Origin: Calditrichia bacterium | GTDB taxonomy: Bacteria > Calditrichota > Calditrichia > RBG-13-44-9 | Assembly (NCBI GenBank): GCA_026991005.1 | Contig: JALXCH010000122.1 | Coordinates: 1 to 7,819 of the forward strand | Reading direction: 5' to 3' | Length of the DNA: 7,819 bases | Shown: positions 1 through 5,994 of the stretch, piece after piece | Numbering within the stretch: the stretch's first letter is position 1 | How the letters are laid out: each line of letters starts with the position of its first letter | Translations under genes and position numbers: made by a program | Notes under the pieces: generated by a model | Told to the model about the DNA's origin: nothing | The model's input: only the letters and a program-made list of their open reading frames with translations | Database searches by the model: none

Positions 1-78
1 ATATGACCTTCACAAAATTTTATTTTTTTAACAACTTTTTAAACATCGTGCAGTAAATTACAGCTGTTCAAAAAAATA

Positions 79-86
79 AAGGAGGT
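79..86 (+). promoter_or_regulatory. Shine-Dalgarno sequence for the protease gene
   Basis: AAGGAGGT is a full match to the anti-Shine-Dalgarno end of 16S rRNA and lies 4 nt before the GTG at 91. It decides the start codon and implies efficient translation. The leader at 1-78 is very AT-rich; I see no convincing -35/-10 pair in it. Confidence 0.85.
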
Positions 87-90
87 CCCT

Positions 91-3000
91 GTGATTCGTT
101 CATTCTACTTTGTGTTTCTACTGGCCTTTATTTCCTTGTTATTCTCGCAGGACAGACTATTTCGTTTTCCTGATGTTCATGGAAACAAAATCGTTTTCAC
201 CTATGCGGGAGATTTATGGCTGGCTTCTACCGAAGGAGGAGCGGCCCGCAAACTAACCAATAGTGAAGGCATTGAATTTTTTGCCCGATTCAGCCCGGAC
301 GGAAAACTCATTGCCTTTACCGGACAATACGACGGGAATCGGGATGTGTACGTGATTCCGGCTGAAGGTGGGGTACCCAAACGGCTTACTTACTACCCGG
401 ATGCCGCCCACCTGCCCGACCGAATGGGATACGACGATCTGGTCTTCGATTGGACTCCCGATGGGGAGAAAATTTTATTTCGCAGCCAGCGGGAAAGCTT
501 TAATGCCTGGCTGGGGCGCTTGTTTCTCATTGACAAGAACGGTGGTTACCCTGAACCTCTCCCCTTCCCTTATGCTGGTTTTGCTTGCTACTCCCCGGAT
601 GGAAAGAAATTGGCTCTAAACCGCATCTTCCGCGACTTCCGCACCTGGAAACATTACAAAGGCGGACAACAGCAGGATATTTACATCTGGGATTTTGCCA
701 CCTCCACCAGCACCCGAATCACCGATTACGAGGGAATGGATCACATCCCGATGTGGTACAAGAACCGCATTTATTTCGTCTCGGACCGCAGCGGGCGTGC
801 CAACATTTTTTATTACGACCTGAATACGAAAGAGACCCGCCAGATTACCTTTCACGATGAATACGATGTGAATTGGCCTGCTCTGGGAGATGGAAAAATT
901 GTGTACGAAAATGGCGGGTACATTTATTTACTGGATTTATCCACCGAAAAATACCACAAAGTGCCCATCACGGTTAAAGACGATCGGGTACTTACCCGGC
1001 CCCATTTCAAGAAAGTAGAAAATTTCATTACCGAGATTGCCCTTGCGCCCGGTGGCAAGCGGGCACTCATTGTTGCCCGGGGCGAGGTATTTACCGTTCC
1101 CCAGAAAAAAGGCAACACCCGCAATCTGACCCAATCCAGCGGTGCTCACGATCGGGGTGCCAACTGGTCTCCGGACGGGAAGTGGATTTCTTTTATTTCC
1201 GATAAATCCGGTGAAGATGAAATTTACCTTATTTCTCAAGATGGCAGCGGAGAGATGCAGCAAATCACTAACAACAGCCAGGGATACCGTTTCATCCCCG
1301 TCTGGTCTCCCGATAGCAAAAAACTGGCTTTTGCAGACAAGAATCTGAAATTGTACATCGTGGATGTGGAAACCCACACCACCACCTTTGTGGACAGTGC
1401 CCGGCGCTGGGAAATTCGTGATTACAACTGGTCGCCGGATAGCCGCTGGCTGGTGTATGCCAAACCGGAAGATAATGGCTTTAACTCCCTTTACCTCTAT
1501 TCCCTTCATGCCCAAAAAAGCTACAAAATTACCACCGATTTTACCGATGATTACCAGCCGGTTTTCAGTTCGGACGGGAAATATCTTTTCTTTATTTCCG
1601 AACGGGACTACAATCCCATGCTGGGAAATTACGAAATGAGCTATGTCTATCAGTCCCAGGATCGCATCTACGTAATGTCCCTGCAAGAGAATCAACCCTC
1701 ACCCTTTGCCCCCGAGAGCGATGAAGTGGAAACCAACGGAGACAAAGCATCACAGAAAGATCAGAAGAAACAGGGCAAGCAGGAAGAATCCGTCAGGGTA
1801 AAAGTAGATTTCCGGGGAATCGCAGAGCGGGTAGTGGCTCTTCCCATTAAACCCGGGAATTATTCCTCCCTGAAAGTAGCCGGTAGCAAACTGTTTTACG
1901 CTTCCCTACCTTTGCGAGGTTTAAACGGAGCAGTGAGTGGTAAACCGGCAATTAAATGCTACGACCTGGATGCCAAGAAAGAATCCACCTTCATGGACGG
2001 AGTGAGCTTTTTTGACATCTCCCCGGATGGCAAATATTTAATTTACAAGAAGAACCACACAGTGGGCATTGTGAAAACCGCCGATGCCTCCCATAAACCG
2101 GGCGATGGTAAAATCGATTTAAGCGGACTGGAGATGTACCTCAATCCCCCGGAAGAATGGAAACAGATTTTTGAAGAAACCTGGCGCCTAGAGCGGGACT
2201 ATTTTTACGTACCCAACATGGTCGGGGTAGACTGGCCCGCGATTCGCAAAATGTACGAAAAGCTGCTCCCGGCAGTGTCTCACCGTTTCGACCTGAATTA
2301 CATTTTAGGAGAAATGGTTTCCGAGCTCCATACCAGCCATGCCTACGTTGGGGACGGAGATATGCCCAAAGCGAAGGAAATTCCCGTGGCACTTCTGGGT
2401 GCCCGGCTTACCCCGGACAAAAAAACCAACCGTTATCGCATTACCAAAATCCTGAAAGGCGAGAACTGGATTCCAAACCGCCGTTCGCCCCTTACGGAAC
2501 CCGGCATTCTGGTAAACGAAGGCGATTACCTGCTTGCCATCGACGGGCAGGAACTTACCCTTAAGACCAATCCTTACAGCCTGTTGCAAAATAAAGCCGA
2601 TCGTATTGTAACCATTACGGTGAACAATAAACCAAGCCTCCAGGGCGCCCGGGAGTATCAGATTAAACCGGTTAAAAGCGAATTCGATTTAAACTACCTC
2701 ACCTGGGTGGAACACAATCGTAAATACGTGGAAGAAAAAACAAACGGCCAGGTGGGTTACGTGCACATCCCGGATATGGGCGCCAACGGGTTAAATCAGT
2801 TTGTGAAAATGTATTATGCTCAGTTGAATAAGAAAGCCATCATCATTGACGTGCGGTTTAACGGAGGTGGATTTGTCAGTCAGATGATACTGGAGCGCTT
2901 ACGCCGGATTGTCGCAGGACTGGGTAAAGCTCGTAACCAGAAAACGTTTGAGACTTACCCGGATGCTGCTTTTCGGGGACATCTGGTGTGCCTGGCGAAC

Positions 3001-3351
3001 GAATATTCCGCTTCGGACGGAGATATTTTCCCCTACTTCTTCAAATACTATAAATTAGGGCCGCTGGTGGGTAAACGCACCTGGGGCGGTGTCATTGGTA
3101 TTCGGGGGTACAATCGGTTGGTGGACGGTGGTTACATTACCCGACCGGAATTTGCCACACTTAGTGATCATGCTGAATGGATTATCGAAGGTCATGGGGT
3201 GGAACCCGACATCGAAGTGGATAATCGGCTGGAAGATCTGGTCGCCGGGAAAGATCCCCAACTGGACAAAGCCATTGAACTTATGCTGAAAGAAATAAAA
3301 GAGCATCCCGTGGAAGAGCCCAAACTGGCACCTTACCCCAAAAAGCCCTGA
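91..3351 (+). CDS. Secreted tricorn-type S41 serine protease (propellers + C1 + PDZ + S41)
   Basis: A 1086-residue protein, close in size to archaeal tricorn protease (about 1070 residues), a large peptidase that trims oligopeptides. Residues 1-20 form a signal peptide (basic start, hydrophobic core, likely cleavage near LLFS|QD), so it probably acts in the periplasm or outside the cell, unlike cytosolic archaeal tricorn. Residues 20-680 carry TolB/WD40-like propeller blades with S-P-D-G/S motifs at 67-71, 121-125, 167-171, 359-363, 405-409, 447-451, 492-496 and 643-647. A charged, low-complexity linker covers about 541-567. The C1 domain starts near 686, a PDZ domain spans about 765-848, and the S41 core about 888-1070. 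Motif matching gives the tetrad S749, H750 (ELHTSHAY), S975 (SASDGD, nucleophile) and E1033 (EGHGVEPD); the GGG of RFNGGG is at 925-927. The GTG start is fixed by a perfect ribosome site. A proline- and lysine-rich tail ends the protein. No key residue appears missing. Substrate is unknown. Confidence 0.95.
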   Translation: MIRSFYFVFLLAFISLLFSQDRLFRFPDVHGNKIVFTYAGDLWLASTEGGAARKLTNSEGIEFFARFSPDGKLIAFTGQYDGNRDVYVIPAEGGVPKRLTYYPDAAHLPDRMGYDDLVFDWTPDGEKILFRSQRESFNAWLGRLFLIDKNGGYPEPLPFPYAGFACYSPDGKKLALNRIFRDFRTWKHYKGGQQQDIYIWDFATSTSTRITDYEGMDHIPMWYKNRIYFVSDRSGRANIFYYDLNTKETRQITFHDEYDVNWPALGDGKIVYENGGYIYLLDLSTEKYHKVPITVKDDRVLTRPHFKKVENFITEIALAPGGKRALIVARGEVFTVPQKKGNTRNLTQSSGAHDRGANWSPDGKWISFISDKSGEDEIYLISQDGSGEMQQITNNSQGYRFIPVWSPDSKKLAFADKNLKLYIVDVETHTTTFVDSARRWEIRDYNWSPDSRWLVYAKPEDNGFNSLYLYSLHAQKSYKITTDFTDDYQPVFSSDGKYLFFISERDYNPMLGNYEMSYVYQSQDRIYVMSLQENQPSPFAPESDEVETNGDKASQKDQKKQGKQEESVRVKVDFRGIAERVVALPIKPGNYSSLKVAGSKLFYASLPLRGLNGAVSGKPAIKCYDLDAKKESTFMDGVSFFDISPDGKYLIYKKNHTVGIVKTADASHKPGDGKIDLSGLEMYLNPPEEWKQIFEETWRLERDYFYVPNMVGVDWPAIRKMYEKLLPAVSHRFDLNYILGEMVSELHTSHAYVGDGDMPKAKEIPVALLGARLTPDKKTNRYRITKILKGENWIPNRRSPLTEPGILVNEGDYLLAIDGQELTLKTNPYSLLQNKADRIVTITVNNKPSLQGAREYQIKPVKSEFDLNYLTWVEHNRKYVEEKTNGQVGYVHIPDMGANGLNQFVKMYYAQLNKKAIIIDVRFNGGGFVSQMILERLRRIVAGLGKARNQKTFETYPDAAFRGHLVCLANEYSASDGDIFPYFFKYYKLGPLVGKRTWGGVIGIRGYNRLVDGGYITRPEFATLSDHAEWIIEGHGVEPDIEVDNRLEDLVAGKDPQLDKAIELMLKEIKEHPVEEPKLAPYPKKP

Positions 3352-3376
3352 GGGGAACTTTTGAAAAAAGAGTAAA

Positions 3377-3417
3377 AAAAAGCCTGCCACTCTCAAACGA
3401 AAGTGTGCAGGCTTTTT
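3377..3417 (+). terminator. Strong intrinsic terminator, probably bidirectional
   Basis: AAAAAGCCTGC (3377-3387) pairs perfectly with GCAGGCTTTTT (3407-3417). Inside, CACT (3388-3391) pairs with AGTG (3402-3405), with one bulged T at 3406 and a loop at 3392-3401. It starts 25 nt after the protease stop codon and ends in a T run, as expected for a rho-independent terminator of that gene. On the - strand the A run at 3374-3381 becomes a T run, so the same hairpin could stop transcripts arriving from the convergent two-component operon. Confidence 0.9.
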
Positions 3418-3598
3418 ACGTCCGCAAACTCATTGCGCTGTTAAAATGGGCGGAAATTTTCTATTTAATGAATATGGAATATCTCATTTTGCAATCCTGG
3501 GTCAGCAACTTCAAGCACTCTCAGGCAATAGCTACCGGTTTGTTTGCGGATAAGAATGATACCCCCTGTTTGATGGAAGAATCGTTTATCCCAACTGA

Positions 3599-3690
3599 TA
3601 TTCTGAGTAAAGCGAAAAATTCCTGGCATTTTGTAAGGAAACGCTATGTTGTTCACAGAACCCATATTGGGAAGGATTCTTAAAATGAAT
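3599..3690 (+). repeat. Degenerate ATTCTGAG...AAGCGAA-type dispersed repeat
   Basis: The stretch from 3599 (TATTCTGAGTAAAGCGAA, followed by AAATTCCTGG) resembles a repeat I recall from intergenic DNA of many environmental bacteria, CATTCTGAGCGAAGCGAAGAATC. About 90 bases further on, GGAAGGATTCTTAAAATGAAT looks like a worn inverted end of the same type. The right boundary is uncertain. The family assignment rests on memory of the motif, not on a second copy in this window. Confidence 0.4.
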
Positions 3691-3768
3691 GTACGGGCTG
3701 GAGCCTTCGGATGGGCAAAGAATGCTGCTTCATAGTTCGACGCCTTTTGAGATGCAAAAATGAAATTA

Positions 3769-3812
3769 CAAATTCCAAAAAACAATTCCTCAATAATAAA
3801 ACAAATTCCAAA
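3769..3812 (+). repeat. Short direct repeat CAAATTCCAAA
   Basis: The exact 11-mer CAAATTCCAAA occurs at 3769-3779 and 3802-3812, 33 nt apart, in AT-rich DNA. A 10-base match (AAATTCCAAA) recurs at 4319-4328, and looser relatives (TTTCAAATCCGAAA) appear near 4406-4420. It looks like a low-complexity intergenic repeat family. No function is visible. Confidence 0.5.
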
Positions 3813-3855
3813 TAATCTAACAGATTCTTTCACAACCTAATTTTATTGTCTTTTT

Positions 3856-3884
3856 CATTCGTGTCCATTTGTGTGATTTGTGGG
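3856..3884 (+). repeat. TTCGTG-type 29-mer repeat, copy 1
   Basis: This 29-mer matches 4499-4527 at 24 of 29 positions without gaps. Both begin CATTCGTG and share the core GTGTGATT followed by YGTGGG. Both are preceded by a CTTTT-rich stretch. The internal ATTYGTG units suggest origin by tandem duplication of a short unit. Confidence 0.6.
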
Positions 3885-3894
3885 ATAGTGCTCT

Positions 3895-3943
3895 ATTCCC
3901 AGGGCTTCACCCTGGGCTATCCCTGTGTGAGTGCTTCGCACTC
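3895..3943 (+). repeat. Bipartite two-hairpin repeat element, copy 1
   Basis: ATTCCC leads into hairpin 1: CCCAGGG (3898-3904), loop CTTCA, CCCTGGG (3910-3916). CTA and 9 more bases give a 12-nt spacer. Hairpin 2 follows: GAGTGC (3929-3934), loop TTC, GCACTC (3938-3943). Both stems pair perfectly. The copy at 4138-4188 has the same layout with different stem sequences. The arrangement recalls REP-type paired palindromes moved by RAYT (IS200-like) transposases, but no such enzyme lies in this window. There is no T run after the second stem, so it is a poor intrinsic terminator. Confidence 0.7.
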
Positions 3944-4137
3944 CTGAGGAAATATCGTTGCATTTTCATTCTTTTTTGCATTTCTTTTTGATTTTTAAAT
4001 CTTGCCAAAAATTGCTTTATTTCCCATCAACGAATTGCGCCAATTTACACGGATTCGTCTAATTCAAAATTTTTAATTCATAACAAAATTATTTCTGTCG
4101 TCCTTCCAGGACTCAAATGAGTTGGGTGGAAATTCCC

Positions 4138-4188
4138 ATTCCCATGGTTGAAGACCATGGGCTAAATTCTGTCGGCCACTTCGTGGCC
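4138..4188 (+). repeat. Bipartite two-hairpin repeat element, copy 2
   Basis: ATTCCC leads into hairpin 1: CCCATGGT (4141-4148), loop TGAAG, ACCATGGG (4154-4161). A 12-nt spacer beginning CTA follows, then hairpin 2: GGCCAC (4174-4179), loop TTC, GTGGCC (4183-4188). Relative to copy 1 the spacer length, the CTA, the 5-nt first loop and the TTC second loop are kept, while the stem bases have changed on both sides together. That is covariation supporting a real structure. Function is unknown. Confidence 0.7.
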
Positions 4189-4247
4189 TCGTACCCTACC
4201 AGCCGATAATTTTTTGGGATGTAATTTTTATTTTTTGCCCAATGGTG

Positions 4248-4279
4248 TTCTTTCTTTTTTCTTTTTCCTCTTTCTTTTT
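4248..4279 (+). repeat. Homopyrimidine tract (32 nt)
   Basis: An uninterrupted run of T and C on the + strand, followed after single G breaks by two further short pyrimidine runs. It produces the lysine- and glutamate-rich stretch in a spurious - strand frame, which argues against that frame being a gene. It is not a clean mirror repeat, so triplex formation is only a possibility. Confidence 0.6.
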
Positions 4280-4293
4280 GCTTTTTGTCTTAC

Positions 4294-4400
4294 ACGGAGG
4301 TACGGAGGACATAGAAAAAAATTCCAAATGACAAAAATTTAAAAACTGCAACGTCCGAAGAAACCCTTTATAAGACGCGGAGGAAGCGCAATGGACGCAA
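4294..4400 (+). repeat. Purine-rich ACGGAGG / GACGC repeat remnants
   Basis: ACGGAGG occurs twice in tandem with an 8-nt period (4294-4300, 4302-4308), followed by ACATAGAAAAAA. Further on, GACGCGGAGG starts at 4374 and GACGCAAAG at 4394, separated by GAAGCGCAAT. These resemble the ACGGAGG/ACGCAAAG-type strings I recall from intergenic DNA of many bacteria. The match to that class is from memory. No coding sense or secondary structure is evident. Confidence 0.45.
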
Positions 4401-4498
4401 AGAAATTTCAAATCCGAAATAAGATATCTCAAATCACAATTTCCTGAAAAACAAATAATTATGGCTGTATTTTATAATCTAATCATATTATTACTTTT

Positions 4499-4596
4499 CA
4501 TTCGTGATTATTCGTGTGATTCGTGGGCAAATACGAATTCTTTTAATTCGTGGGCAAAAATTCGTTGGTAAATGCTTATTTGTGTGTTTCGTGGTT
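4499..4596 (+). repeat. TTCGTG repeat array, copy 2 with degenerate tail
   Basis: The 29-mer at 4499-4527 is the partner of the copy at 3856. It runs on into further variants: AATTCGTGGGCAAA near 4545, ATTCGTTGGTAAA near 4560 and TTTCGTGGTTAAA near 4588, so the motif repeats roughly every 20-30 nt. Within it, ACGAATT (4533-4539) and AATTCGT (4545-4551) form a 7-bp hairpin with loop CTTTT. The array ends 14 nt past the stop codon of the response regulator gene on its 3' side. No T run follows the hairpin in the regulator's direction, so it is not a standard terminator. Confidence 0.55.
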
Positions 4597-4609
4597 AAAT
4601 CTTTCCCTC

Positions 4610-5971
4610 TCACCGCTCTCCCTCAATTCCCAGGGCTTTCATTTTTTTATGCAAATTGGTGCGCTCCAATCCCAGTAAACGGGCGGCGCGGGTTACATTG
4701 CCTTTGCACACCTTCAGACACTGCCGGATATATTCCCGCTCGGCTATTTCTCGCACTTCTTTGAGTGTTCGGGAACCCGGAGTGATGGCTTCCACCGAAA
4801 AACGGGGTTGCAGTAAATGAGCAGGTAAATCCGATAACCGAATCATATCCCCACTGGCAAGAATGATTAATCGCTCTACCAGATTGCGCAATTCCCGAAT
4901 ATTTCCGGGCCAATGGTAATTTTGTAGCACCTCAAACACCCCCTCCTCCACTTGAAGCGGCCGCCGGTTGTTCCGGTAACAGTACTGTTGCACAAAATAC
5001 TGGAAAAGCAAGGGAATATCTTCCTGCCTCTCGCGCAGCGGAGGTACTGTAATGGGAAACACATTCAGGCGATAGTAGAGATCTTCCCGAAATTTTCCCT
5101 CCCGAACCAACTGCTCCAGGTCCTGATTGGTGGCGGCAATAACCCGCACATCCACCTGTAGGGTCTGGTTCCCGCCCACCCGCTGAAACTGACCATCCTG
5201 CAATACCCGCAAGACCTTAGTTTGTACCCGCAAACTCATATCGGCAATTTCGTCCAGAAACAGGGTTCCGCCATCGGCCTGTAAAAACTTCCCATCCCGG
5301 GTGGTGGTAGCACCGGTAAAAGCGCCTTTTTCGTAACCAAACAGTTCACTTTCGGTGAGCTCATCGGGAATGGCAGCACAATTCATTTTAACAAAAGGCT
5401 TATTGCGGCGGGGGCTCCCGTGATGAATCGCCCAGGCTACCAGTTCCTTACCTGTGCCACTTTCCCCCAAAATGAGTACTTTACTATCAGTCGGAGCCAC
5501 GCGCTCAATCTGGGCACGTATTTGCCGCAGGGCAGCGCTGTTGCCTACCATCCGGTACTCATCGAACTTCTCCTGCTGCAGGGCATGGACATCTTTCATC
5601 AACCGGAGTCGCTCCAGAAGATGCCGCACCACAAGCATGATTTTTTCCTTTTGCAACGGTTTTTCCAGGAAATCGTACGCTCCGGCACGGGTGGCTTCCA
5701 CAGCCATACTCAAATTAGCATGGCCGGAGATCATCACCACCTCGCAGGCGGGGAAGTTTTGTTTAATCTCCGGTAATAGCGAGAGCCCATCCCTATCCGG
5801 AAGCAACACATCCAGAAAAATCAAATCCACCGGCTGGCGCTGCAGCTGAGTTAGCGCCTGGGCGGCATTCTCGGCCAACAGCACCGTGTGACCCTCCGCC
5901 GCCAGAATAATTTGCATGGAGCGGCGAATGTTCTTCTCGTCGTCCACCACCAGAATGGTTAAACGTTCCAT
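4610..5971 (-). CDS. Sigma-54-dependent NtrC-family response regulator (NtrX-like)
   Basis: A 453-residue cytoplasmic transcription activator with the full NtrC layout. The receiver domain (about 3-120) has the acidic pair D10/D11, phospho-acceptor D54, switch S82 and K104. The AAA+ domain (about 140-375) has Walker A GESGTGKE (169-176), the intact GAFTGA loop that contacts sigma-54 (216-221), Walker B GGTLFLDEI (234-242) and FREDLYYRLNV (294-304). A Fis-type helix-turn-helix lies at about 425-446. All residues for phosphorylation, ATP hydrolysis and RNA polymerase remodelling are present, so it should be active. The ATG start has GGAG 4 nt upstream. It begins 23 bp after the kinase stop on the same strand, the usual arrangement of a cognate pair. 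The partner kinase resembles NtrY, hence NtrX-like; ZraR/AtoC-type naming is equally possible because the regulon is unknown. No good terminator follows its stop. Confidence 0.95.
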   Translation of the reverse strand: MERLTILVVDDEKNIRRSMQIILAAEGHTVLLAENAAQALTQLQRQPVDLIFLDVLLPDRDGLSLLPEIKQNFPACEVVMISGHANLSMAVEATRAGAYDFLEKPLQKEKIMLVVRHLLERLRLMKDVHALQQEKFDEYRMVGNSAALRQIRAQIERVAPTDSKVLILGESGTGKELVAWAIHHGSPRRNKPFVKMNCAAIPDELTESELFGYEKGAFTGATTTRDGKFLQADGGTLFLDEIADMSLRVQTKVLRVLQDGQFQRVGGNQTLQVDVRVIAATNQDLEQLVREGKFREDLYYRLNVFPITVPPLRERQEDIPLLFQYFVQQYCYRNNRRPLQVEEGVFEVLQNYHWPGNIRELRNLVERLIILASGDMIRLSDLPAHLLQPRFSVEAITPGSRTLKEVREIAEREYIRQCLKVCKGNVTRAARLLGLERTNLHKKMKALGIEGER

Positions 5972-5994
5972 CGCTCTCCCATGGTAATTAAATT

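Larger units (their letters stand above)
3418..4609. other. Gene-free intergenic block with several repeat-like families
   Basis: Nearly 1.2 kb between two convergent transcription units. It is more AT-rich than the flanking genes. Open frames exist on both strands but none has a ribosome site, a recognisable domain or coding-like composition, and they run across hairpins and simple repeats. The contents, left to right, are: unassigned sequence 3418-3597; a degenerate ATTCTGAG-type repeat from 3599; CAAATTCCAAA repeats 3769-3812; a TTCGTG-rich 29-mer 3856-3884; a two-hairpin element 3895-3943; unassigned AT-rich sequence 3944-4137; a second two-hairpin element 4138-4188; a pyrimidine tract 4248-4279; ACGGAGG and GACGC purine-rich repeats 4294-4400; AT-rich filler; and a second TTCGTG array 4499-4596. 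No transposase, integrase, tRNA or CRISPR array is present. I read it as accumulated dispersed repeats rather than a decayed gene, although a very old pseudogene cannot be excluded. Confidence 0.7.

Noticed and set aside
28..59. Possible promoter TTAACA ... TAAATT upstream of the protease
   Set aside because: The spacer would be 20 nt, longer than usual, and the leader is so AT-rich that such matches are expected by chance.
937..1695. 252-codon open frame on the - strand inside the protease gene
   Set aside because: It lies wholly antisense to a domain-rich coding sequence, has no recognisable domain, and is explained by the codon bias of the real gene.
3405..3683. 92-codon + strand frame after the protease
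   Set aside because: It begins inside the terminator hairpin, has no ribosome site, and its 3' end is the ATTCTGAG-type repeat. Probably not a gene.
3465..3833. 122-codon - strand frame in the intergenic block
   Set aside because: It reads through the CAAATTCCAAA repeats and the antisense of the ATTCTGAG-type repeat; no domain or ribosome site.
4001..4020. TTGCCAAAAATTGCTTT as a sigma-54 promoter candidate near the regulator operon
   Set aside because: It lacks the essential GG of the -24 element on the + strand, the reverse strand lacks the -12 GC at the right spacing, and no gene follows.
3895..4188. CRISPR array or intrinsic terminators as an explanation for the paired hairpins
   Set aside because: Only two units are present, their stems differ in sequence and there is no regular repeat-spacer pattern; no T run follows either element, so they are poor terminators.
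4196..4432. 78-codon - strand frame
   Set aside because: Built from the pyrimidine tract (lysine/glutamate run) and ACGGAGG repeats; low complexity, not coding-like.
4504..4764. 86-codon + strand frame starting in the TTCGTG array
   Set aside because: The first half is repeat, the second half is antisense to the helix-turn-helix end of the response regulator.
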